Shown: positions 53,251 to 61,628, counted from the first letter of the stretch. The stretch is DNA of 64,000 nucleotides from HLUCCA09 sp038757905 (GCA_038757905.1 JBCDGG010000006.1:8298-72297), one strand, 5' to 3'. A program made the numbers and translations. Notes: a model not told the origin generated them from the letters alone.

Positions 53251-53421
53251 GCGCCCCGGCCCCGAGGGGGTGGTCGCTCGGCGCTGCCCGAGGGAGCCGA
53301 GGCGCGGCGGGCCCGGTCCAGGCCGACCTGGCTACGGTCCATCACCTTGGGCGGTCATCGGCTCTCCAGCCTGTACCGCAGATCCGAGCCTCGCGCATTA
53401 ACCTTAACAGAGGGTTACGCC

Positions 53422-53460
53422 CTGCCCATCATCTTTGCAGAAATACTCCCGCCGGAGGCA
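53422..53460 (-). repeat. Dispersed intergenic element, copy d
   Basis: On the minus strand the sequence reads TGCCTCCGGCGGGAGTATTT followed by CTGCAAAGATGATGGGC. It is inverted relative to copy c in the same gap. Confidence 0.75.
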
Positions 53461-53501
53461 GCTCCGCTGGCCAGAAGAAGACACCGGGGTGTGGTGGAGG
53501 G

Positions 53502-54083
53502 ATGACACGCGCCCTCGTCCTCTTCGCGCATCCTTGCCCGGAAAGCTTCTCGGCGGCTTTGCACGCGAAGGTCGTTTCAACCCTCGACGCGCGCGGATGG
53601 AGTGTGGACGATTGCGACTTGTACGCCGAAGACTTCGCGCCTGCGCTGACGGAAGCGGAGCGGCGAGGCTATCATGAGGTCGGTCTCAATCTGGCGCCGG
53701 TAGCAGGATATGTCGAACGGCTCCGGGCGGCCGACGCGCTCGTTTTGGTGTTTCCGGTCTGGAACTTCGGGTATCCGGCGATCCTGAAGGGGTTTCTGGA
53801 CCGCGTGTTCCTTCCGGGCGTTTCGTTTCGTCTCGAGGATGGCTTCGTGAAGCCGAACCTGACGCATATCCGGCGGCTTGCCGCGGTCACGACCTATGGC
53901 GGCACGCGGCTACGGGCGCTGATGGTGGGCGATCCGCCCAGGCGCTGCGTGACGCGGGCAGTTTGGCACGTATGCCGCCCGCGCAAGATGCGGTATCTGG
54001 CGCTGTATGACATGAACCGGGCAAGCGATGCGAAACGGGCCGCCTTCCTTGACCGGGTCGGCAGAGAGATGGAGGCATTCTAG
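53502..54083 (+). CDS. NAD(P)H:quinone oxidoreductase-like flavoprotein 1
   Basis: A 193-residue flavodoxin-fold protein of the NQO/YwrO/MdaB type. It begins RALVLFAHPCPESFSAALH, the usual phosphate-binding start, and has LVLVFPVWNFGYPAILKGFLDR (given as FPVWNFGYPAILKG) near residue 85, a conserved FMN/FAD-binding and dimer segment. It transfers electrons from NAD(P)H to an unknown acceptor. A close paralogue follows after 3 bp. Confidence 0.88.
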   Translation: MTRALVLFAHPCPESFSAALHAKVVSTLDARGWSVDDCDLYAEDFAPALTEAERRGYHEVGLNLAPVAGYVERLRAADALVLVFPVWNFGYPAILKGFLDRVFLPGVSFRLEDGFVKPNLTHIRRLAAVTTYGGTRLRALMVGDPPRRCVTRAVWHVCRPRKMRYLALYDMNRASDAKRAAFLDRVGREMEAF

Positions 54084-54086
54084 GCG

Positions 54087-54716
54087 ATGCGCGTTTTGGT
54101 TCTGTATTGTCATCCGCGGGAGACGAGCTTCACCGCGGCGATACGTGACGTCGTCATAGCCCGGCTGGAAGCGGCGGGCGCGGAGATCCGGGTGATCGAT
54201 CTCTACGACCGGGCGTTTCAGCCCGCCCTGACCGGCACCGAATGGGACGGTTATCTGGATGCGCCGCAGAACCGCGTTCCCGTCGCCGCCGACGTGGCGG
54301 ATGTGGAATGGTGCGATACGCTGATCTTCGTCTATCCCACCTGGTGGTACGGGTTGCCGGCCATCCTCAAAGGGTGGCTGGACCGTGTCATGCTCCCCGA
54401 GGTGGCCTTCATGATGCCGCGCGCTGGGGAAACCGGCATTCGGCCGGCGCTGACGCATATCCGCCGTCTTGGCGTGTTCACGACCTGCGGGGCGAGCTGG
54501 TGGCTGACGCGCTATGTCGGGGCGCCGGGGCGGCGCACGCTTTTGCGCGGCCTCGGCCTGATCTGCGCCAAGCCGCTGCGGACGTCCTTCGCGGCGCATT
54601 ACAACATGGACAGTTCCACGCCGGAAAGCCGCGCGCAGCATCTCTCCCGCGTCGCGCGCAAGGTGGACCGATTGATTGCCGGCGCGGCCCCGACCGAACG
54701 CGAGGCACTGGCATGA
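54087..54716 (+). CDS. NAD(P)H:quinone oxidoreductase-like flavoprotein 2
   Basis: A 209-residue paralogue of the preceding protein. The corresponding stretches are MRVLVLYCHPRETSFTAAIR and FVYPTWWYGLPAILKGWLDR (20 residues), and both share THIRRL. The tandem arrangement suggests duplication or a heterodimeric reductase, perhaps supplying electrons to the oxygenase encoded next. Its stop overlaps the oxygenase ATG in ATGA. Confidence 0.88.
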   Translation: MRVLVLYCHPRETSFTAAIRDVVIARLEAAGAEIRVIDLYDRAFQPALTGTEWDGYLDAPQNRVPVAADVADVEWCDTLIFVYPTWWYGLPAILKGWLDRVMLPEVAFMMPRAGETGIRPALTHIRRLGVFTTCGASWWLTRYVGAPGRRTLLRGLGLICAKPLRTSFAAHYNMDSSTPESRAQHLSRVARKVDRLIAGAAPTEREALA

Positions 54717-55645
54717 CCGAACCGCGCATCCCCGTGCTCGACTGGCAGCGCTTCGCCGGGGGCAGCGATCAGGACGGCTTCGTGGCCGATCTCGGCGCGG
54801 CGTGCCGGGAGGTTGGGTTCTTCCTCGTCACGCATCACGGGGTCGACCATGCGCTGATCGCGGACACGTTTGCCGCGGGGGACAAGTTCTTTGCCCTTCC
54901 ACATGAGGCAAAGGCGCGTTTGTCGATCCTCGACAACCCGCACAATCGCGGCTGGACGCCGCCGGGCAGCGAGAACCTCGACGATAGCGCGCCCGATGAG
55001 GTGGACCGGAAGGAGGCCTTCAATATCGGTCTCGATCTCGGGCCGAACGATCCGCGCATCCTGGCGGGAGAGCCGTTTCGCGGTTTGAACCTCTGGCCGG
55101 AGGTGCCGGGCTTCAGGGACACCGTCCTGCGCTACTTCGATGCCGTCCTGAATCTCGGACGCTGTCTGCATCAGCCGATTGCGCGGGATCTCGGCCTGGC
55201 CGACCGTTGGTTCGACGACAAGCTGGATGCGCCGCTGGCCACGCTGCGGCTGCTGCATTATCCGCCGGGCACCGGCGCTGTGGGCGAGATCGGGGCCGGG
55301 GCCCACACCGATTACGGGTCGCTGACGCTGCTGCGGACGGACGGGGAACCGGGGTTGCAGGTCAGGCCCAGAGGCGGGGACTGGATCGATGTGCCCGCCC
55401 ATCCCGACGCCTTCGTCGTCAATATCGGCGATTGCCTGATGCGCTGGACGAACGATCACTATGCCTCGACGCCGCACCGCGTTCTGCCGCCGAAGCGCAA
55501 GCGCCGGTCGATCGCCTTCTTCCTCGATCCCAACCCGGACGCCGTGATCTCGGCGCTGCCCGGCACCGGCGCGGCGCGATATGACGACGTCACGGGGGCC
55601 GAGTACCTGCAGCAGCGCCTCGACGCGACCTACGAGAAAGCGTGA
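54713..55645 (+). CDS. 2-oxoglutarate/Fe(II)-dependent oxygenase, isopenicillin N synthase family
   Basis: A 310-residue oxygenase. The N-terminal DIOX_N domain starts IPVLDWQRFAGG and includes VGFFLVTHHGVDHALI. The facial triad is visible as HTDYGSLTLL (H, D) and STPHRVLPP (H), with the 2-oxoglutarate-binding RRSIAFF. It hydroxylates or desaturates an organic substrate using oxygen. It overlaps both the flavoprotein gene and the creatininase gene, so all should act on one pathway. Confidence 0.91.
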   Translation: MTEPRIPVLDWQRFAGGSDQDGFVADLGAACREVGFFLVTHHGVDHALIADTFAAGDKFFALPHEAKARLSILDNPHNRGWTPPGSENLDDSAPDEVDRKEAFNIGLDLGPNDPRILAGEPFRGLNLWPEVPGFRDTVLRYFDAVLNLGRCLHQPIARDLGLADRWFDDKLDAPLATLRLLHYPPGTGAVGEIGAGAHTDYGSLTLLRTDGEPGLQVRPRGGDWIDVPAHPDAFVVNIGDCLMRWTNDHYASTPHRVLPPKRKRRSIAFFLDPNPDAVISALPGTGAARYDDVTGAEYLQQRLDATYEKA

Positions 55646-56436
55646 TGCGGCGGTTCGACTGGGCGGAGTACCGCCGCACGGAGTATCGCGACCTCGATCC
55701 GATGAAGAGCATAGCGGTTCTGCCGACAGCGGCGATTGAACAGCACGGGCCGCATCTGCCGGTCGGGGTCGATACGATGATCGCAGAGGGGATGCTGGCC
55801 GAGCTGCGGCGCACCTGCCCCGACGATCTCGACATCCGCATTCTGCCGGTTCAGGCGGTGGGCAAGTCGAATGAACATCTCGACGCGCCCGGGACGCTGA
55901 CGCTCGATGCGCCGACGGCGCTGGCCGCGTGGACCCAGATTGGCCTGAGCGTGGCGCGTGCGGGTGTGCGAAAGATCGTCATCGTCAACTCGCATGGGGG
56001 CAATCTGGATCTGATCTCGATCCTGTCGCGCGAGTTGCGGGTTCGCGCGGGGATGCTGGCGGTGAAGTGTCAGTGGGGGGCCTTCGGGACGCCAGAAGGG
56101 ATCTTTTCGGAGTTCGAGCAGGCGTTCGGGATCCATGGCGGCGAGAGCGAGACGTCTCTGATGCTGCATTTTCAGCCGCACACGGTGGACATGACGAAGG
56201 CGGAGCGGTTCGCCTCCGCGGCGGAAGGTGCGGCGATCCCGCCCATCGGGCCCGTGTCTCGCGGTTGGATGGCCAGGGACCTCAACCCGGCGGGCACGGT
56301 GGGCGATGCTGCGCGCGCAACGGCCGAGAAAGGCGCGGCGACCTGCGCGCATCAGGTGCGGGGCTTCATCGAACTGCTGCGCGTCGTCCGAGAAACCTCC
56401 CTCGAGGGGCTGGAGCCCGTCCGACCCTTGGTCTGA
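55645..56436 (+). CDS. Creatininase-family amidohydrolase
   Basis: A 263-residue metal-dependent hydrolase. Family motifs are LPTAAIEQHGPHLPVGVDT with the Glu, His and Asp ligands, VNSHGGN and IHGGESETSLML. Members open cyclic amides such as creatinine or cleave formamide-type bonds in heterocycle and riboflavin-like pathways. The ATG overlaps the oxygenase stop (TGATG); an in-frame GTG three bases earlier is an alternative. It is the last gene of the cluster and probably hydrolyses a ring-derived amide. Confidence 0.9.
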   Translation: MRRFDWAEYRRTEYRDLDPMKSIAVLPTAAIEQHGPHLPVGVDTMIAEGMLAELRRTCPDDLDIRILPVQAVGKSNEHLDAPGTLTLDAPTALAAWTQIGLSVARAGVRKIVIVNSHGGNLDLISILSRELRVRAGMLAVKCQWGAFGTPEGIFSEFEQAFGIHGGESETSLMLHFQPHTVDMTKAERFASAAEGAAIPPIGPVSRGWMARDLNPAGTVGDAARATAEKGAATCAHQVRGFIELLRVVRETSLEGLEPVRPLV

Positions 56437-56580
56437 CACCATAGAAGCCGGTGAGTCGCGCACTGAACGCGGTTGTCCCAGGACACAGGACACGACGGAC
56501 GCTTCGAGCGGGCCAATCTGTCATCTGGCGGAGCGGCCGAGAGCTGCGGTGCTATGCCCGAAACTGCTGGGGAGGATTTG

Positions 56581-57543
56581 ATGCACGCAGGTGGGGCGGG
56601 GAAGACTGTGCTTTTGGCGGGTGCGACCGGGACCATCGGCTCTGCCACTGCGCGCGCACTCGTTGCAGAGGGGATCCACACGATCGCTCTGATGCGGCCC
56701 GGCCATGGTCAGGGCGCGCCGGAGGGATGCGTGCCCTTTGAGGCCGATGTCACCGATCCCGCCACCCTTCAGGCCCTGCCGCCCATCGATACGGTCATCT
56801 CCTGCCTTGCCTCGCGCACCGGAGCGCCAGCAGACGCCTGGCGGATCGATCATCAGGCGCAATCGGCCTTGCTGAGCGCGGCCAGAGCGGCAGGCGCTAA
56901 GGGCTTCGTGCTGCTCTCCGCACTCTGCGTGCAAAAGCCGATGCTGGCGTTTCAGCACGCCAAGCTCGCGTTCGAGGCTGACCTTGCTGCGAGCGGTCTG
57001 ACCTACGCCATTGTGCGCCCGACGGCCTTCTTCAAGTCGCTCTCAGGTCAGTTGGAGCGGCTGCGCGCGGGCAAGCCCTTTCTGCTCTTCGGCGACGGGG
57101 CCCTCACCGCGTGCAAACCGATCAGCGACGCAGATCTGGCGGCGTATCTCGTTCGCTGTACGCACGATCCATCGCTCCAGAACAGGATCCTGCCGATCGG
57201 GGGGCCCGGGCCTGCGCTCACGCCCCGGCAACAGGGGGAGGCGCTCTTTGCAGCGCTGGACCTGGCGCCGAAGTTCCGGCAGGTGCCGGTGGGCCTGATG
57301 ACTGCGATCGTTGGCGGGCTGAGCTTTGCCGGCCTTGTCAGTGCCAAAGCGCGGGACAAGGCCGAGTTCGCCCGGATCGGTCGCTATTACGCGACCGAGT
57401 CGATGCTCGTGTGGGATCCTGTTGCCGCGCGCTACGATGCCGACGCGACGCCAGAGACGGGCAGCGATACCCTGCCCGAGTTCTTTCGCCGCCTCGCATC
57501 CGGAGACGCGACCGTTGATCTCGGCGAACACGCCGTCTTCTGA
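56581..57543 (+). CDS. bciA: Divinyl (proto)chlorophyllide 8-vinyl reductase BciA
   Basis: A 320-residue NADPH-dependent reductase of the extended-SDR/isoflavone-reductase type. The diagnostic DVR/BciA signature is very well preserved: VISCLASRTGAPADAW, LLSALCVQKPMLAFQHAKL, YAIVRPTAFFKSLSGQ, FGDGALTACKPISDADLAAY (20 residues), LPIGGPGPALTPRQQGEALF and ARIGRYYATESML. It reduces the C8 vinyl group during bacteriochlorophyll a synthesis. The ATG at 56581 has a GGGGAGGA ribosome-binding site; an ATG at 56554 would add nine residues. No other photosynthesis gene is in the window, as in R. sphaeroides, where bciA lies apart from the main cluster. It converges with leuB. Confidence 0.95.
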   Translation: MHAGGAGKTVLLAGATGTIGSATARALVAEGIHTIALMRPGHGQGAPEGCVPFEADVTDPATLQALPPIDTVISCLASRTGAPADAWRIDHQAQSALLSAARAAGAKGFVLLSALCVQKPMLAFQHAKLAFEADLAASGLTYAIVRPTAFFKSLSGQLERLRAGKPFLLFGDGALTACKPISDADLAAYLVRCTHDPSLQNRILPIGGPGPALTPRQQGEALFAALDLAPKFRQVPVGLMTAIVGGLSFAGLVSAKARDKAEFARIGRYYATESMLVWDPVAARYDADATPETGSDTLPEFFRRLASGDATVDLGEHAVF

Positions 57544-57546
57544 GCG

Positions 57547-58647
57547 TCAGGCGGCGCGCAGCTTGTCGACGATGGCGTCGCCCATCTCTGCGGTCGACAC
57601 CGGGGCGCGGCCTTCCTCGCCGATCAGGTCGGCGGTCCGCAGACCATCGGCCAGTACGGCCTCGACCGCCCGTTCGACCCTGTCGGCCATGTCGCCCGCG
57701 TCGAACGAATAGCGCAGCGCCATCGCGAAGCTGAGGATACAAGCGATCGGGTTGGCCTTTCCCTGCCCCGCAATGTCGGGGGCCGAGCCATGCACGGGCT
57801 CATAAAGCGCCTTCGGGCGCCCATTGGCCATCGGCGCGCCGAGCGAGGCCGAGGGCAGCATGCCGAGCGAGCCGGTGAGCATCGCGGCCAGGTCGGACAG
57901 CAGGTCGCCAAAGAGGTTGTCCGTCACGATTACGTCGAACTGCTTGGGCCAGCGCGTGAGCTGCATCGCGCCCGCATCGGCGTACATGTGGCTCAGGTCC
58001 ACATCCGCGTAGTCCTTGGCGTGCACCTCGGTCACGACATCGCGCCACAGGATGCCCGATTCCATCACATTGGCCTTCTCCATCGAGCAGACCTTGCCGG
58101 ACCGGCGCCTCGCCAGTTCGAACGCCGACCGCGCAACGCGGGCGATCTCGCTTTCGGTGTAGCGTTGGGTGTTGATCCCGACGCGCTCGTTCCCTTCGGT
58201 GTGGATCCCGCGCGGCTCGCCGAAGTAGACGCCGGAGGTCAGTTCGCGCACGATCATGATGTCGAGCCCGGCGACGACGTCCTTCTTGAGCGACGAGAAG
58301 TCGGCCAGGGCATCGAAGCATTGGGCGGGGCGGAGATTGGCGTAAAGGTCCATCTCCTTGCGCAGCCGCAGAAGCCCGCGTTCCGGCTTCACGGAGAAGT
58401 CGAGCATGTCGTATCTTGGCCCACCCACGGCGCCGAGAAGAACGGCATCCGCCTCCTGTGCCCGATCCATCGTGGCATCCGCGAGCGGTGTGCCGTGCGT
58501 GTCATAGGCCACGCCGCCCACCAGATCCTCCGAGACATCGAAGGCGAGGCCGTTCTGTCCGCACCAGTCGATCACCTTGCGGACCTCGGCCATCACTTCG
58601 GGGCCGATCCCGTCGCCGGGCAGGATCAGAAGGGTCGGGTTGGTCAT
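57547..58647 (-). CDS. leuB: 3-isopropylmalate dehydrogenase LeuB
   Basis: A 366-residue decarboxylating dehydrogenase. It has LPGDGIGPEVM at the N-terminus, LLGAVGGPRYD, the substrate-binding LRLRKEMDLYANLRPAQ and the DNLFGDLLSDLAAMLTGSLG region (20 residues) that binds metal and NAD. It catalyses the third step of leucine synthesis. Its stop lies only 3 bp from the bciA stop (tail-to-tail). leuD is on the same strand but separated by two unrelated genes. Confidence 0.97.
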   Translation of the reverse strand: MTNPTLLILPGDGIGPEVMAEVRKVIDWCGQNGLAFDVSEDLVGGVAYDTHGTPLADATMDRAQEADAVLLGAVGGPRYDMLDFSVKPERGLLRLRKEMDLYANLRPAQCFDALADFSSLKKDVVAGLDIMIVRELTSGVYFGEPRGIHTEGNERVGINTQRYTESEIARVARSAFELARRRSGKVCSMEKANVMESGILWRDVVTEVHAKDYADVDLSHMYADAGAMQLTRWPKQFDVIVTDNLFGDLLSDLAAMLTGSLGMLPSASLGAPMANGRPKALYEPVHGSAPDIAGQGKANPIACILSFAMALRYSFDAGDMADRVERAVEAVLADGLRTADLIGEEGRAPVSTAEMGDAIVDKLRAA

Positions 58648-58755
58648 GTCGGGCTCCGCGGTTGCTGAGAGGTCAGAGGCGTCTTGCGGCGGGTAGCCCG
58701 CGGGCGGGGGAGGGTCAAGAAGCCCCGCCTGCCCGCGCATGCGACGCGGCCGGGC

Positions 58756-59847
58756 TCAGGGCAGGGCGACGTCCACCCAGACGAGGCCATGCTGGGAGGC
58801 ACCCGTGTCCGATCCGCTCTCCCGGGACGGCCAGAGGACGCCGGCATCACGCACGGCAAGGGTCGCGGAGGGCAGAACATAGTCCACCCGCAGATTGCCG
58901 GGCCCGCCCTCCGCGACGCTGCGCCAATCCGCGGTATCGAGCGCCGGGTCCCCCGCATGTTCTGGGTCTGCCGCCGTGGCGGACTCCGGGCTCTCCGGTG
59001 CGGGGTCCTGCACGCGCGGGTCGGAGAGAAGCGCCCGGATCGCCGCGTGACGGCCGTCGCCATCGACAGGGTCCAGGTTGGCGCGCCCGAGGATGGCGAA
59101 GGTCTCGGGCGGGATCAGCCCAAGGGTGCCGTCCAGCAGGCCGAGCCAGGCGCGCGTCTCGTCGGCGTTGCGCAAGCCGTTTCGATCCTCGGGGCCGTCG
59201 AACACAGGGGGCGTCGCGGCATAGGCAAAGATCGTCAGCGGCGCGCCGTTCGGCAGGGTGAGCGGCACCACCCAGTGGCCGGTACTGGACAGGCGCTGTA
59301 CCTCCTGAGCGCTGGCGGAGGGGAACGGCGCGCCATCGGCCTCCGTGGGTAGCTGCGCGCCGGGAAGGTCGCGCCACAAAACTCCGCTCAGATCCGCCGC
59401 GCGGTTCGCTTCCAAGGGCAGGCGGCTGAGCAGCAGCATGGCGCCGTCGCCCCGAAAGCGGCCATATCCTTGTGCGTCCCGGGCGGTGCCGGTGCGGCCG
59501 TCGCCGTCGAGATCCAGTGCGGTCGGCAGGCCGGCGTTCGACGCGGGCGCGAAGGCGTGGGGCAAGGGCCATCCGATGTCTGCGAGCGCGTCCTGCAGAC
59601 CGCGCGCGGTCGCTCCCCCCGGATCGCTGTCGATCCCAGTCAGAAGGAGCACGTCCGGTTGCGCCTCCGAGATGGTGCGCAGCGCGCGGGCGATCTCTGC
59701 GTCCTCGCCCTTGACGATGTCCCGCAGCAGCAGGCCGGGGCCGTCGCGCGACAGCGCAATGTGCCAGGTGGCAAGGCGCACGCCGTCCCGTGCAAGGCTG
59801 GGAAGAGGGATCGCGAAGAAGAGGGCGGCAAGGGCCGCGCAGATCAG
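58756..59847 (-). CDS. Endonuclease/exonuclease/phosphatase-fold protein, divergent active site
   Basis: About 363 residues with an N-terminal hydrophobic leader (ICAALAALFFAIPLPSLA), so it is probably secreted. The EEP fold is suggested by RLATWHIALSRDGPGLLLRD, GYGRFRGDGAMLLLSRLPLE (20 residues), ILGRANLDPVDGDG and the C-terminal DYVLPS and SQHGLVWVDV. The usual catalytic residues are altered: GDxN reads GRAN, the final SDH reads SQH, and the early Glu region reads LTGID. A DLDGDGRTG loop resembles a calcium-binding EF-hand. The start is uncertain. No ATG lies near the leader; a CTG overlapping the upstream gene stop (CTGA) is my best guess, with the frame open to 59994. Confidence 0.72.
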   Translation of the reverse strand: MICAALAALFFAIPLPSLARDGVRLATWHIALSRDGPGLLLRDIVKGEDAEIARALRTISEAQPDVLLLTGIDSDPGGATARGLQDALADIGWPLPHAFAPASNAGLPTALDLDGDGRTGTARDAQGYGRFRGDGAMLLLSRLPLEANRAADLSGVLWRDLPGAQLPTEADGAPFPSASAQEVQRLSSTGHWVVPLTLPNGAPLTIFAYAATPPVFDGPEDRNGLRNADETRAWLGLLDGTLGLIPPETFAILGRANLDPVDGDGRHAAIRALLSDPRVQDPAPESPESATAADPEHAGDPALDTADWRSVAEGGPGNLRVDYVLPSATLAVRDAGVLWPSRESGSDTGASQHGLVWVDVALP

Positions 59848-60689
59848 CCCGAGGTGGCGAGCACCTCGGGGCGCTGATCGTGCGGCGCGGTGGAGCGGCG
59901 GCGCATCTCTGCAATCATATCCGCCACGCGATTCATCGCGACCCCGCGCATAAGCAGGCTGAGGGGAAGAAACGCCCATGCCGCAATCATCCATACCATC
60001 GTCTGCCCGGCGTCGATCGTCCCCGGGCCGAACACGGCGTTGAAGCCTTTCAACACCGCTGGCAAAACGAATGGCAGAAGAAACCCTAACGCAATGTTAA
60101 GATGCGCGTCGCGCCGCAGCCGAATGACGACATCCCCGCTGGTGGTGGGGTCGAAGGTCGGCAGGTTCACCCAGACGTTGAACGAGCCCATCCGCCTCGG
60201 CCAATCCGCGAGTTTCAGGATGAGGTAGAACACGATGAACGAGAAGAACGCCGCGATGAAGGCCAGGCCCGCTGCCGCGCGGACGAGCAACACCTGCCCG
60301 GCCGTCGCCGTTTCCGGCAGGCTGAGCATGACCAGCCGAATCGGGCTGTAGGGAAAGTCGAGGATCATCCCGAGGACGTGGCCGAGGGCCAGCACGAAGA
60401 GCGTCAGCCCGGAGGCCTCGGCCTGTCCGCGGACCAGAAGCGACAGGAAGAACACGGTCGCAAAGAGGCCCAGAAAGCGGATGCGGTTGAAGGGCGGCGC
60501 ATCGCGGAACTCGACGAGGCTGGGATAGTGGGACGCGTATTCGATCCAGACTAGGATAGCCAAGGCGAGACCGACAAGCGCCACGACCTGCGTCGTGTCG
60601 GCGCTGACACCGGGCAGCAGCAGCGACGGAGTCGCCACAAGAAGAGCGGCAAGCAACCCTCGGAGGGCGCCGTTGGCCACGCGCGTCAT
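59844..60689 (-). CDS. Polytopic membrane protein, unknown family
   Basis: A 281-residue protein with about seven hydrophobic segments, at roughly residues 8-28, 36-56, 72-90, 94-112, 130-160, 205-225 and 232-252. It contains an SFNVWVNLPTFDPTTSGDVV loop between the fifth and sixth helices. I do not recognise the family, although Rhodobacteraceae genomes carry such a gene beside leuB. It overlaps or abuts the EEP-fold gene, so the two are probably functionally linked. The ATG at 60689 was chosen; a GTG at 60692 is possible. Confidence 0.8.
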   Translation of the reverse strand: MTRVANGALRGLLAALLVATPSLLLPGVSADTTQVVALVGLALAILVWIEYASHYPSLVEFRDAPPFNRIRFLGLFATVFFLSLLVRGQAEASGLTLFVLALGHVLGMILDFPYSPIRLVMLSLPETATAGQVLLVRAAAGLAFIAAFFSFIVFYLILKLADWPRRMGSFNVWVNLPTFDPTTSGDVVIRLRRDAHLNIALGFLLPFVLPAVLKGFNAVFGPGTIDAGQTMVWMIAAWAFLPLSLLMRGVAMNRVADMIAEMRRRSTAPHDQRPEVLATSG

Positions 60690-60692
60690 CAC

Positions 60693-61022
60693 TTGGGTCT
60701 CACCCCATCTGCCCCGGGCGCTTTCCCGCCGAGGCGGGGGCCCGTGTTTGCCGTTTTATGCCGGTGATCCCGGCCTGCCTCATTCTTGCCCAATTTTGGC
60801 CCACTTTCGCTAGGTCTGCCAACCGTCTGTATTGGTTAACGATTTCTTCGGGGCAGTTTTGCGGGCGAAGTGGTGCGGCTTTGCATCAAGTTTGTGGAGG
60901 GAAAACGGCAATCGAAATGGCCCCTTCAAGATGTCGGGGCCAGCGTCGTGCGAGGCACAATTTCTCGGAGTTCAGCGGCGGGTACGGCAATGCGCGGGCC
61001 GGGCGCCGGCCCGCCCGGAAAC
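60693..61022. other. 330-bp gap between the membrane protein gene and leuD
   Basis: No convincing gene is seen. The centre (60810-60960) is noticeably less GC-rich than the surroundings and includes GGTTAACGATTTCTTCGGGG, so it probably holds a promoter or a decayed sequence. A 64-codon plus-strand frame starting at 60832 lacks recognisable character. The right end is a hairpin just past the leuD stop. Confidence 0.5.
60994..61014 (-). terminator. Hairpin downstream of leuD
   Basis: GCGGGCCGG and CCGGCCCGC form a perfect nine-base stem with a GCG loop, beginning nine bases after the leuD stop. No T-run follows on the minus strand, so it is only a candidate terminator. Confidence 0.4.
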
Positions 61023-61628
61023 CTAGACCCAGGGACGCGTCTGCGCGAGCGTGCCCTCGAACGTGTCGATGGCGGACGCTTTTTCGAGCGTGAGCCCGAT
61101 CTCGTCCAGGCCTTCGAGCAGGCAGCGCTTGCGGAAGGGGTCGATCTCGAAGGGGAACACCGCCCCGTCCGAGCCGGTGATCGTCTGGGCGTCAAGGTCG
61201 ATCGTTATGCGGGCGTTGGCGCCCTTCTCCGCGTCCTTCATCAGGAGGTCGACCTGTTCCTGCGGCAGCACGATCGGCAAGATGCCGTTTTTGAAGCAGT
61301 TGTTGAAGAAGATGTCGGCGTAGCTGGGCGCGATGATGCAGCGGATGCCGAAATCCTTGATGGCCCAGGGGGCATGCTCGCGCGAGGAGCCGCAGCCGAA
61401 ATTGTCGCCGGCCACGAGGATCTCGGCGTCGCGGTAGGCGGGCCGGTTGAGGACGAAATCCGGGATCTCGGACCCGTCATCGGCATAGCGCATCTCGTCG
61501 AAGAGGTTCACGCCGAGGCCGGAGCGCTTGATCGTTTTGAGGAACTGCTTGGGGATGATCATGTCGGTGTCGACGTTGATCAGCGGCAAGGGTGCGGCGA
61601 TGCCGGTCAGAGTCGTGAACTTGTCCAT
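61023..61628 (-). CDS. leuD: 3-isopropylmalate dehydratase small subunit LeuD
   Basis: A 201-residue swivel-domain protein. Diagnostic stretches are LPLINVDTDMIIPKQFLKT and LVAGDNFGCGSSREHAPWA. It forms the isomerase with LeuC, which is not in the window but would be expected upstream or elsewhere. The ATG at 61628 has GGAGACG upstream. leuB is 3 kb downstream on the same strand. Confidence 0.96.
   Translation of the reverse strand: MDKFTTLTGIAAPLPLINVDTDMIIPKQFLKTIKRSGLGVNLFDEMRYADDGSEIPDFVLNRPAYRDAEILVAGDNFGCGSSREHAPWAIKDFGIRCIIAPSYADIFFNNCFKNGILPIVLPQEQVDLLMKDAEKGANARITIDLDAQTITGSDGAVFPFEIDPFRKRCLLEGLDEIGLTLEKASAIDTFEGTLAQTRPWV

Larger units (their letters stand above)
53156..53501. other. 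346-bp gap with two converging repeat copies
   Basis: No gene is supported here. The left part is element copy c and the right part is copy d on the other strand. Between them, 53385-53420 is an A+T-richer patch (TTAACCTTAACAGAGGGTTA) that could hold the promoter for the downstream flavoprotein operon. The gap separates the transporter/FAD oxidase operon from the tandem flavoprotein operon. Confidence 0.6.

Noticed and set aside
60832..61026. Possible 64-residue gene on the plus strand
   Set aside because: There is no ribosome-binding site of note, it runs into the leuD end and no domain is visible.
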